Of a stretch of 30,526 bases of DNA, positions 6,749 to 14,280 are shown one piece after another. The DNA comes from CAZCGA01 sp964498075 (GTDB lineage Bacteria > Desulfobacterota > Binatia > HRBIN30). The DNA is taken from the NCBI GenBank assembly GCA_964498075.1, contig CAZCGA010000074.1, positions 1-30,526 of the forward strand. The letters run 5' to 3'. Both the position numbers and the translations under genes were made by a program. The stretch's first letter is position 1; every line of letters begins with the position of its first letter. The notes beneath the pieces are model-generated. The model was given only the letters and a program-made list of their open reading frames with translations, ran no database searches and had not been told where the DNA came from.

Positions 6749-7147
6749 TCACGCGACCGATACGGCGATCTTCCGCGGCTTGGCGCGCGCGCTCTTCGGC
6801 AGCTCGAGCTCGAGCACGCCGTTGCTCATGCCCGCTTTGATGTGCTCCGCGTCGATGTCCTGCGAGAGCGAGAACCGGCGCATGTAGTGGCCGACGTTGT
6901 ACTCGGTGTACACCGGTGCGAGGTTCTCGTACTCCTTCAGCGACACCGTCCCGTGGATGGACAGCACGCCCTCGGCGACACTGATGTCGACCGATCCTTC
7001 GTCGACCCCGGGCATATCCGCCCAGAGCCAGAGGCCGTCGGCGGTCTCGCAGATGTCCACGTCGGGCACGTAGGTCCGACCCGGTCGCGTTTGCTCATCG
7101 CCGGTGAGCTCCTGCTTGTTGCGTACGGCGACTTCCTGTTCTGTCAT
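6749..7147 (-). CDS. Small heat shock protein, Hsp20/alpha-crystallin
   Basis: 132-residue ATP-independent chaperone that binds unfolding proteins. The alpha-crystallin domain starts at about residue 26 (YVPDVDICETADGLWLWADMPGV) and ends with the conserved A-x-x-x-NGVLELELPK motif near 110-120. The C-terminal tail is short and lacks an obvious I/V-x-I/V extension apart from KIAVSV. Start ATG at 7147 with GGAGGA seven bases upstream; the upstream TTG overlaps this ribosome-binding site. It is second in a two-gene sHSP operon, 32 bases after its neighbour. Confidence 0.93.
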   Translation of the reverse strand: MTEQEVAVRNKQELTGDEQTRPGRTYVPDVDICETADGLWLWADMPGVDEGSVDISVAEGVLSIHGTVSLKEYENLAPVYTEYNVGHYMRRFSLSQDIDAEHIKAGMSNGVLELELPKSARAKPRKIAVSVA

Positions 7148-7179
7148 GGTCGATTCCTCCAATCAGCTCCGCGCTGCCT

Positions 7180-7620
7180 TCACGCCGCCTTGACGGTGAT
7201 CTGGTGCGGCTTTGCCTCTTCCTTCTTGGGGATGTGGATCGTGAGGATGCCGTGTTTGTACGATGCCTCCGCGCGTGACGGGTCGAGGGTGTCCGGCAAC
7301 TGCAGCGAGCGTGAGAACTCGCCCGTACCGCGCTCGCGGCGATGCGAGCTGCCCTGCTCGGGCGCCTTGCTCTCCCGCTTGCCCGAGATCGTCAGCGTCC
7401 GGCCGTGGCTCTCGATGTGGAGCTCATTGGGCGGGACGCCCGGTACCTCGAGCTTGACGACGTAACGGTCGGGCTCGCTGAAGACGTTGATCAGCGGGAA
7501 CACTCCGCGCCCGGAAACGCCGAGGTCGAACCCGCGCGGGTTCTGGAACACGCGATCGAGCTCACGTTGTAGTGTGAGCAAACCGCTCACTGGGTCGTGG
7601 GAAAACGAAAACAGAGCCAT
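7180..7620 (-). CDS. Small heat shock protein, Hsp20/alpha-crystallin
   Basis: 146 residues, the class most like bacterial HspA/IbpA: N-terminal FSHDPVSGLLTLQRELDRVF, alpha-crystallin domain from about 41 (FPLINVFSEPDRYVVKLEVPGV), ending with A-S-Y-K-HGILTIHIPK and a HQITVKAA tail. Start ATG at 7620 with AAGGAGG five bases upstream. First gene of the sHSP pair. The two proteins are clearly diverged, so they probably form mixed or functionally distinct oligomers (inference). Confidence 0.94.
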   Translation of the reverse strand: MALFSFSHDPVSGLLTLQRELDRVFQNPRGFDLGVSGRGVFPLINVFSEPDRYVVKLEVPGVPPNELHIESHGRTLTISGKRESKAPEQGSSHRRERGTGEFSRSLQLPDTLDPSRAEASYKHGILTIHIPKKEEAKPHQITVKAA

Positions 7621-7677
7621 CGTTGCCTCCTTCTTTTTTTCTGGTCGTTGGCGGCGCTGCCGGCGCGCTCGGTCTGG

Positions 7678-7705
7678 AAGCTAAGACTGATCGGAGCGTT
7701 GTCAA
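7678..7705 (-). promoter_or_regulatory. Likely promoter of the Hsp20 operon
   Basis: Minus-strand TTGACA (7700-7705), 16-base spacer, TAGCTT (7678-7683), 57 bases before the first Hsp20 ATG. The -35 reads CTTGACA, which also fits the sigma-32 -35 (CTTGAA), but no CCCCAT-type -10 is present, and no CIRCE-type inverted repeat is seen. Confidence 0.5.
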
Positions 7706-7921
7706 GACGGGACGGCGTCCTCGGGCTCGATACGCGCACATGATATCTTCACGCTCCGATCACCGTCTCGTAACAATCCGCAGCTAAGCCTCACAGTGAT
7801 GCTGGGAGATCCGTTACGCGCGCACGCTGACCCGCGTTCGATGCGCGCCGATTCCGTGCCCCTGTCTAGTTGTGCTATGCGTACCGTGGTGGGAGTGGGT
7901 GGCGTGGCGGACGGGACAGGG

Positions 7922-9460
7922 ATGCGCATTGCTGCGATTGATGTCGGCAGCAACTCCATTCACATGGTGGTTGCTCAGGTTGAGTCGGATGGCCGGTTCC
8001 GCGTCTTGGATCGGGCCAAGGAGATGGTGCGCCTCGGCCGCGGCAGCTTGAGCAACGGCCGGCTGTCGGCCGAGGCGATGAGCGCCGGCATCCGCACGCT
8101 GGCCGCCTTCCGCACGCTGGCGGAGCGGCAGGGGGTCGAGCGCTTCAAGGCGGTCGCCACCAGCGCGGTGCGCGAAGCCTCGAACGGCGGCGACTTCATC
8201 CAACGCGTCGCCGACGAGGTCGGCCTGCGCGTCAAGGTCATCCCCGGACGCGAAGAGGCCCGGCTCATCTACCTCGGTGTACGCCACGCCGTCGACCTGC
8301 ACGATGAAGCGACGGTGATCCTCGACGCCGGCGGCGGTAGCGTCGAGCTGATCTTCACCGAGGAGGCGAAGCCGGTGGCGCTGCATAGCCTCAAGATCGG
8401 CGTCGCCCGGCTGAGTGAGAAGTTCGTCGATGCGGACGCCCCCGGGACTCACGGCATGGAGCGCCTCGAAAACTACCTGGCCGAGCAGCTCGATCCGGTG
8501 CTTAGCCCACTGGCCAAACGCAACGTGCGGCGCGTCATCGGCACCTCGGGTACGCTCCTCAATCTGATCGGCATGGCAGCCTGCCAGCGTGGTGAGCCGC
8601 CCGATGGCCGGTTGAACAACTGTGTGGCCACCGCCGAGGAGGTCGCGCAGCTGCGCCGCGCCCTCAGCAAGGCGGACCGCGAGCAGCGTCTGCGCATCAA
8701 GGGCCTCGACGCCAAGCGGGTCGACTTCGTCGTCGCGGGCGCCTGCCTCGCGGATTACGTGCTGCGTCGGCTCGATGCCAAGGAGCTGGTGGCGTGCACG
8801 TGGGCGCTGCGCGAAGGGGTGCTGCTCGACTTCATCGCCCGGCACCGCCGCGGCATCGAGGAGACCGAACGCTTCGCCGACGTGCGCCGGCGCAGCGTCG
8901 CCCGCTTCGTGCGCCACCTCGGCGAGCCGGAGGCCCACGGCCAGCAGGTCGCCCGCGTGGCGCTGCGCCTCTTCGATCAGCTGCAGAAGGACTTGGAGCT
9001 GGAGGACGAGGCGCGCGGGTGGATCGAGTGCGCCGCACTGCTCCACGACATCGGGAACCACATCGATCACGAGAACCACCACCGCCACACCTACTACTTG
9101 ATCACCAATGGCGAGCTGCTCGGCTTCCGCCGCGACGAGCTGGAGATCATCGCGCAGGTGGCGCGCTATCACCGCAAGGGCGCGCCGAAAGGCTCCGACG
9201 ATGCCTACGGCGCGCTGCCCAGCGCGCAGCGCCACACGGTGCGGGCGTTGAGCGCCCTGCTGCGCGTCGCCGACGGGTTGGATCGCAGCCACTACGGCGT
9301 CGTGCGCGACGCCACCGTGACGCGCCGCGGCGATCGTCTGGTGCTGCAGCTGCGCACGGACGGCGACGACGCCGAGCTGGAGATCTGGGAAGCCCGCCGC
9401 CGCGCCGAGCTGCTCGAGAAGCTGCTGGGTCAGGCCATCGACTTTCGCGTCGTCGCCTGA
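7922..9460 (+). CDS. ppx: Ppx/GppA phosphatase with C-terminal HD domain
   Basis: 512 residues, the normal length of long exopolyphosphatase/guanosine pentaphosphate phosphatases (E. coli Ppx is 513). Degrades polyphosphate and/or pppGpp. ASKHA motifs: AAIDVGSNSIHMVV (4-17), ATSAVREASNG (79-89), the catalytic-Glu region GREEARLIYLG (109-119, Glu111) and LDAGGGSVEL (134-143). A C-terminal HD domain has LLHDIGNHIDHE around His375-Asp376. The open frame extends to 7796 without family similarity; ATG 7922, which starts MRIAAIDVGSNS, is chosen. First gene of a plus-strand cluster with two kinase-like genes, CYTH-CHAD and SixA. Ppx versus GppA specificity cannot be told from sequence. Confidence 0.92.
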   Translation: MRIAAIDVGSNSIHMVVAQVESDGRFRVLDRAKEMVRLGRGSLSNGRLSAEAMSAGIRTLAAFRTLAERQGVERFKAVATSAVREASNGGDFIQRVADEVGLRVKVIPGREEARLIYLGVRHAVDLHDEATVILDAGGGSVELIFTEEAKPVALHSLKIGVARLSEKFVDADAPGTHGMERLENYLAEQLDPVLSPLAKRNVRRVIGTSGTLLNLIGMAACQRGEPPDGRLNNCVATAEEVAQLRRALSKADREQRLRIKGLDAKRVDFVVAGACLADYVLRRLDAKELVACTWALREGVLLDFIARHRRGIEETERFADVRRRSVARFVRHLGEPEAHGQQVARVALRLFDQLQKDLELEDEARGWIECAALLHDIGNHIDHENHHRHTYYLITNGELLGFRRDELEIIAQVARYHRKGAPKGSDDAYGALPSAQRHTVRALSALLRVADGLDRSHYGVVRDATVTRRGDRLVLQLRTDGDDAELEIWEARRRAELLEKLLGQAIDFRVVA

Positions 9461-9481
9461 TCGGGCATAATCGCCGCCCTG

Positions 9482-10192
9482 ATGGTCACCGAGCCGCACC
9501 CATATCCCGGGAAGCTGATCATCGTCGAGGGCATCGACGGCTCCGGCAAGTCGACGCAAATCGCCCTGCTGCACCGCTGGTTGGTGTCGCAGGGCTACAA
9601 GGTCTTCTTCACCGAGTGGAACTCGTCCATCCTGGTGCGCCGCTCGATGCGCCGCGGCAAGAAGAAGGATCTGCTCACGCCGACGACGTTCAGCTTGCTG
9701 CACGCCGTCGACTTCGCCGATCGCCTGACCTACAAGATCGTGCCGCCGTTGAAGGCCGGAATGATCGTGCTCGCGGACCGCTACGTCTACACCGCCTTCG
9801 GGCGCGACGTCGCCCGCGGCGTGCACCCCGACTGGGTGCGGGCGGTTTACAGCTTCGCGCCGAAGCCGGACCTGGCGCTGTACTTCCGCATCCCCATCGA
9901 GGTGGCGCTGGAACGCCTGCTGAGCGGCCGCGCCAAGCTGAAGTACCACGAGGCGGGGATGGACGTGGGCCTGAGCCGCGACCCGGTGGAAAGCTTTCAG
10001 CTGTTCCAGAGCCGCGTCCTCCGCATGTACGACGCCTTGGTCAAAGAGTTCGATCTCAAGGTGATCGACGCGCGCGGTGACATCAACAGCCAGCAGCTCG
10101 TGGTGCGCCGCATGGTACGCCGCGTCATCCGCGACTATCACGGGACGGTTGCGGAGGTGGCGTCGGCAGTCCCCGCTGACAGTCCGTCGTGA
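9482..10192 (+). CDS. Thymidylate-kinase-like P-loop protein 1 (intact Walker A)
   Basis: 236-residue P-loop kinase of the thymidylate kinase fold. Walker A is GIDGSGKST (17-25). A DR pair (99-100) in LADRYVYTAFGRD matches the TMPK DRY/DRF position. The EPGG(T/S) motif of true dTMP kinases is replaced by EWNSSILVRRSM, so dTMP is probably not the substrate. It lies 21 bases after the Ppx gene and is followed by a paralogue with the same layout. It has no Shine-Dalgarno site; CATAAT (9466-9471) ends ten bases before the ATG and could serve a leaderless internal promoter. Its place between Ppx and CHAD suggests a phosphate or polyphosphate-linked role (inference). Confidence 0.82.
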   Translation: MVTEPHPYPGKLIIVEGIDGSGKSTQIALLHRWLVSQGYKVFFTEWNSSILVRRSMRRGKKKDLLTPTTFSLLHAVDFADRLTYKIVPPLKAGMIVLADRYVYTAFGRDVARGVHPDWVRAVYSFAPKPDLALYFRIPIEVALERLLSGRAKLKYHEAGMDVGLSRDPVESFQLFQSRVLRMYDALVKEFDLKVIDARGDINSQQLVVRRMVRRVIRDYHGTVAEVASAVPADSPS

Positions 10193-10209
10193 GTCCCACC
10201 GAGGCGACG

Positions 10210-10968
10210 ATGCACGGCGAAGACAAACCCTTCTACGGTCACGGGCTCCCGTACCTCAAGGTCGGCTCACTGCGCGGCAGCTTGATCGTCATCGAAGGCA
10301 CCGACGGCGTCGGGCGTTCGACGCAGATCGAGCAGCTCACCTCCTGGCTGGAGGTGCAAGGGTACGCCGTCACCAACACGGGGTGGACGCGGTCGCCGCT
10401 GCTTTCTGAAACGATCAGCGAGGCCAAGGCCGGCCATGAGTTGACGGTGACCACGTTCAGCCTGCTGTACGCCGCCGACTTCGCCGACCGCTTGGAGAAC
10501 GAAATCATTCCCGCCTTGCGGGCCGGATTCATCGTGCTCGCCGACCGCTACATGTACACCGCCTTCGCGCGCAACGCCGTCATGGGCGCCGATCCACAAT
10601 GGACGCGCGAGCTGTTCGGCTGCGCCCTCGTTCCCGACCTCGTGCTCTACTTGAAGATCGATGCCGGCCATCTCATCCCGCGCGTGCTCGAGGGCAAGGG
10701 GATGGACTACTGGGAGTCGGGTATGCACCTGGCCCTCGGCAGCGACATCTTCGATTCGTTCCGTCACTACCAGTCGCGTCTGATCCGCGAGTACAACCGC
10801 CTGGCACAGGTGTTTCGTTTCACCACCGTGGACGCGCGACGGCCGATCGAGACGATCCAAACGGATCTGCGTCGCCACATCTCCGCCTATCTCAACCAGA
10901 GCAAGCAGCCGCGCGAGTTGCCGGCTGCACCGGAGGAGGCTGGCGCGCGCAAAGTCGTCGACGGATGA
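10210..10968 (+). CDS. Thymidylate-kinase-like protein 2 with degenerate Walker A (Lys to Arg)
   Basis: 252 residues from the ATG at 10210 (GAGG five bases upstream); a GTG at 10189 overlapping the upstream stop (GTGA) is an alternative. Paralogue of the gene before it: both share P-loop, VTTFSLL/PTTFSLL, (A)VDFADRL-like segments, LADRY-x-YTAF and a SFxxxQSR-like segment. Walker A reads GTDGVGRST, with Arg where the nucleotide-binding Lys should be. TMPKs are dimers, so a heterodimer of one active and one degenerate subunit is possible (inference). The extra 20 N-terminal residues and a Pro/Ala-rich tail are specific to this copy. Confidence 0.82.
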   Translation: MHGEDKPFYGHGLPYLKVGSLRGSLIVIEGTDGVGRSTQIEQLTSWLEVQGYAVTNTGWTRSPLLSETISEAKAGHELTVTTFSLLYAADFADRLENEIIPALRAGFIVLADRYMYTAFARNAVMGADPQWTRELFGCALVPDLVLYLKIDAGHLIPRVLEGKGMDYWESGMHLALGSDIFDSFRHYQSRLIREYNRLAQVFRFTTVDARRPIETIQTDLRRHISAYLNQSKQPRELPAAPEEAGARKVVDG

Positions 10969-11047
10969 GCGCCCTGCATTGATCCATTGACTCAAGGCGC
11001 CAGTGTGCCATTGAGTGCGCTGCGTCACTGATCCACCCGTCCTAGAA

Positions 11048-12739
11048 ATGACCGAGCCTGCGCGCGCCGCACCATTGGAAATCGAAGCCAAGCTGCTGGT
11101 CCCACGCGCTGCCGACCTCGGCGCGATCGCGCGTTTGGAACAGCTCGGCGCGTACCGCCTGCGCCCCTTGGGCACGGCCCGGCTGTACTCCCTGTATCTC
11201 GACACCGCGGAGCGCACGCTGGTGCGGCACGGCGTCGCGTTGCGCGTGCGCCGTCACGGCCGGCGCTGGGAAGCCACTGCGAAGTGGCCCGGTCAGGTGA
11301 ACGGCACCGTGCACGAGCGCCCGGAGCTCACGGTGCCGCTAAGCGGCGCTCCGGCGATGCCGTTCGCGCTGCCCGAAGGCGCACTGGGTCTGCAGCTGAG
11401 CGCCCTGGTTGCGGGCCGCCCGCTGGTGCCCATCCTGATCACCCATGTCCAGCGCCGGCGGTTTCACCTCCTGCCGTCGCTGCCATCCGAGGTGGTCGAT
11501 GAACTGGAGGAGCCGGTCGCCGAGCTGGCACTCGACCGCGTGCGTCTCGTGGCACCACAGGGCGGCCACGGCGCCGTCGCCACCTACTGCGAGGCCGAGA
11601 TCGAGCTGCTGCACGGCGCGCGCCGTGACGTCGCCGAGCTGGCGCAGCTGCTGCAAGACCAGTTCGGCCTGACAGCGTCGAGCGACTCGAAGTTCGCGCG
11701 CGGCCTCATGCTCCTCTATGGTCCGGCGCTGCTGGGGTCGCGTGAGCCGGGCCTTCCCGGCACCACCGATACGGTCGAGGCGGCGGCGTGCAAAGTGGTG
11801 GCGGTGCATTTGCGCCGGCTGCGGCAGCACGACCCGGGTGCGCGGCTGGGTGAGGATCCGGAGGCGCTGCACGACATGCGCGTCGCCGTTCGGCGTCTGC
11901 GCGCCGCGGTGCGCATCTTCGAAGCCGGCATTCCGGCGCGCTCACGCGACCACCTGGCCGGCGAGCTGCAGTGGCTCGGTCATGCGCTGGGCGGCGTGCG
12001 CGACCTCGACGTCCAGCTCGAGCGGCTCACACGGCCCGATCCGAACCGTGGCGCCGCGGGCGCCGGTCCGGGCGCGGCGCTGGCCGACTTGGAGGAGTAT
12101 CTGCAGGCCGAGCGCGCGCAGCGTCGCACCGCCATGCTCGCGGTGCTGAGCTCCTCGCGGTACTTCCGCTTATTGGTCCGCTTGGAGCGCTTCACGCTGC
12201 AGAGCCCGCGGCGGCCGCGGACCGCCGGGCGCGAGCTGGTGGTGGTCGCCGGGCGCCGCGCCCTGCAGCACGCGGTGACCCGCCTGCTGCGGCGCGGTGA
12301 CAATATCGCCGCCAGCGGCGCCACGCCCACGGTCGAGGACCTGCACGCGCTGCGTATCCGCGCCAAACGCCTGCGCTACTTGCTGGAGTTTCTCTGCGAG
12401 CTCACCGGAAAGCCCGGGCGCCGCTTCGTCAAACGGCTGGTGCGACTGCAGGACCTGCTCGGTGCACACCAGGATGCAGTGGTCGCGACGGATTGGACCC
12501 GCCGCTACGCCGAGAGTCGGGGCGCCCAGTCCGACTCCGAGACGTTGCTCGCGCTGGGCATGCTCATCGGCCACGAGCAGCGCATCGCCGCGGAGGCGCG
12601 CGCCGACTTTCACAAGACCTGGCGGCGCTTCGCGCGCAAAGGCGCGCCCAAGGAGTTGCACGAGTTGTTGCGGCGGCTGCGCGCCGAGGACGCCCCGCCC
12701 AGCCCCGAGGCACCGGAAGCGGTTGAGGAGGCGCGATGA
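11048..12739 (+). CDS. CYTH-CHAD domain protein (triphosphate-binding tunnel plus polyphosphate-binding domain)
   Basis: 563 residues. The N-terminal CYTH domain (about 8-225) carries the diagnostic ExExK, Glu11-Glu13-Lys15, then YLDTAERTL, LRVRRHG, ATAKWPG and a late EAEIELLHG strand; such domains bind or hydrolyse triphosphate groups using Mg. The C-terminal CHAD domain (about 242-510) has the paired helices LHDMRVAVRRLRAAVRIF (near 275) and LHALRIRAKRLRYLLEF (near 432), whose His/Arg/Lys residues bind polyphosphate in characterised CHAD proteins. Start ATG 11048 gives the family N-terminus; a GTG at 11015 is also open. No Shine-Dalgarno site. The 3' end overlaps SixA by four bases. Confidence 0.92.
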   Translation: MTEPARAAPLEIEAKLLVPRAADLGAIARLEQLGAYRLRPLGTARLYSLYLDTAERTLVRHGVALRVRRHGRRWEATAKWPGQVNGTVHERPELTVPLSGAPAMPFALPEGALGLQLSALVAGRPLVPILITHVQRRRFHLLPSLPSEVVDELEEPVAELALDRVRLVAPQGGHGAVATYCEAEIELLHGARRDVAELAQLLQDQFGLTASSDSKFARGLMLLYGPALLGSREPGLPGTTDTVEAAACKVVAVHLRRLRQHDPGARLGEDPEALHDMRVAVRRLRAAVRIFEAGIPARSRDHLAGELQWLGHALGGVRDLDVQLERLTRPDPNRGAAGAGPGAALADLEEYLQAERAQRRTAMLAVLSSSRYFRLLVRLERFTLQSPRRPRTAGRELVVVAGRRALQHAVTRLLRRGDNIAASGATPTVEDLHALRIRAKRLRYLLEFLCELTGKPGRRFVKRLVRLQDLLGAHQDAVVATDWTRRYAESRGAQSDSETLLALGMLIGHEQRIAAEARADFHKTWRRFARKGAPKELHELLRRLRAEDAPPSPEAPEAVEEAR

Positions 12740-13242
12740 GCTGCATGCTCTATCTCGTCCGTCACGCCATCGCGGACGCTGACTCCGCCACCGGCAGCGA
12801 TGCCGATCGCGCCCTGTCGGAAGACGGGGTGCGCAAGATGCGTCGCGCCGCGCTGGGGCTCAGGCGCCTCGGCGTCGAGCCGGACGTCATCCTCTCGAGC
12901 CCGCTGCGGCGGGCGGAAGAGACCGCGGCGCTGCTGGTGGAGATCCTCGCGCCGGAGCTCGCCGTGGAGATCTACCCGCCGCTGTCCCCCGGCAACGCCG
13001 TGGGCGACATCCTCAGCGGTCTGCGGGCGCAGCGCGAGGCCCGGCACGTGATGTTGGTCGGCCACCAACCCGACCTCGGGCAGCTCGCGTCGCACCTGTT
13101 GACGGGATCCACCGCCGCCGTGGCGCTCCCCTTCAAGAAGGGCGGCATCGCGGCCATCCAAGTTGGCGCGCTCCCACCGCGTGCCGCCGGAGCGTTGGAG
13201 TGGTTCGTGACCCCCAAGCAGCTGCGCGCCATGGCGCCGTGA
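12736..13242 (+). CDS. sixA: Phosphohistidine phosphatase SixA
   Basis: 168-residue histidine phosphatase of the SixA branch. RHG-type motif LVRHAIAD with catalytic His10, ILSSPLRRAEETAAL (about 53-67) and VGHQPDLG (about 105). Known members remove phosphate from phosphohistidine in His-phosphotransfer proteins. The ATG lies in ATGA overlapping the CYTH-CHAD stop, with GAGGAGG just upstream, so the two are made together. Whether SixA acts on CHAD histidines, on polyphosphate-linked phosphoprotein or on an unrelated target is open. Confidence 0.9.
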   Translation: MSCMLYLVRHAIADADSATGSDADRALSEDGVRKMRRAALGLRRLGVEPDVILSSPLRRAEETAALLVEILAPELAVEIYPPLSPGNAVGDILSGLRAQREARHVMLVGHQPDLGQLASHLLTGSTAAVALPFKKGGIAAIQVGALPPRAAGALEWFVTPKQLRAMAP

Positions 13243-13269
13243 GGCGATCTTTCCCGCAACCTGACGCGG

Positions 13270-14202
13270 TCAGTCGAGCTCGTCGAGCGCAAACCTGAAG
13301 CGCTCGCCGCTTGCCTGGCTCTTCACCGACCGCAACAAGCGGCTCCCGGATTCCGGCGGGGACCACGACAACCCGAGCCGCTCTTTCAGGTTCGCAATGT
13401 CGTTCTTGAGCAGCTCTTCGAGGAAGCGCCGGTAGTGTTCCGGGATCTTGCTCGCTGCGGTTGGGTTGACCGGCTCGCGGACCTCGCGACTGATGTAGCG
13501 ACGGTCGCTGGTGACGCCGAGGAAGGACATCACGTCGAGGAGCAATGCCTCCGGCTGCGCGTCGATGTCGTCGAACAGCGCCACCAGCAGGTGGGCCGGT
13601 CGCAGGCAAGCTGACCAGTTGTCGATGTTCTCGACGTAGCGGGCGCACTGCCGTTGGTAGGGATCGCTGAAGAAGCGCTCGACCTCGGTCGCCGACACGT
13701 CTTCGAAGCGGCGACCCCGATTGCGGACGAGATCCTTCTTGGCATGCGACCAGGCGCGCTCGATGGGGTCGCGGATCATGAGGATAACCTTGATGTCCGG
13801 CTTGAGCGCCGTGATGTCCTCGATCACGTCGCGGTCCAAGGCTGCATAGCTGGCGGTGGCCTCGCCGCGCACTTTGGGCCGATACAGCTCCCGGTAGCGC
13901 CACACGCTGATGGCGTGGTGCAGCAGCACGCGCCACCACGGCTCACGGAAGAACCGCAGGTAGTCCTCCAGATCGTGTGAGCGGAAGCGCGGGCTATCGG
14001 GCGCCTTCAGGCTGCTGAAGAAAAACAGCTCCTTCGGCTCGGCGAGCATGATCTCCGGGTGGTAGCGCAGGTGCGTATGCAGCCACGTGGTTCCCGTGCG
14101 CTGCGGACCGACGATGAGGAAGTCGGGAAAGCGATCGAGGCGCGCACTCGGGGTGCGCAGCTTGACGTATTTCAAGGCGTGCCCGGCTGATTCACTGATC
14201 AC
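13270..14202 (-). CDS. PAPS-dependent sulfotransferase
   Basis: 310 residues. P-loop for the 5'-phosphosulfate is VGPQRTGTTWL (31-41); the 3'-phosphate loop is MIRDPIERAWSH at about 142-153. EPKELFFF near 60 and GEATASY near 113 fit the family. It transfers sulfate from PAPS to a hydroxyl or amine. GTG 14202 is chosen because GAGGA lies five bases upstream; the frame is open to a TTG at 14268 without a ribosome-binding site. It converges on the SixA gene, with 27 bases between stops, and lies next to a P450 on the same strand. Substrate unknown. Confidence 0.88.
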   Translation of the reverse strand: MISESAGHALKYVKLRTPSARLDRFPDFLIVGPQRTGTTWLHTHLRYHPEIMLAEPKELFFFSSLKAPDSPRFRSHDLEDYLRFFREPWWRVLLHHAISVWRYRELYRPKVRGEATASYAALDRDVIEDITALKPDIKVILMIRDPIERAWSHAKKDLVRNRGRRFEDVSATEVERFFSDPYQRQCARYVENIDNWSACLRPAHLLVALFDDIDAQPEALLLDVMSFLGVTSDRRYISREVREPVNPTAASKIPEHYRRFLEELLKNDIANLKERLGLSWSPPESGSRLLRSVKSQASGERFRFALDELD

Positions 14203-14280
14203 GCGATTCCTCACGATGCGGCGCGCGCACGATCCCTCGTGTAGCGTGCGCGCCTCTTCGAAGCGCAACCAACCGGGCGC

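Noticed and set aside
7814..10141. 775-residue open frame on the minus strand opposite the Ppx and TMPK-like genes
   Set aside because: It is the antisense of two well-supported genes; length comes from high GC. Composition is rich in Val, Ala, His and Asp with no family motif.
13243..13269. Terminator between the convergent SixA and sulfotransferase genes
   Set aside because: Only a very short TGACGCGGTCA dyad is present, with no T-run.
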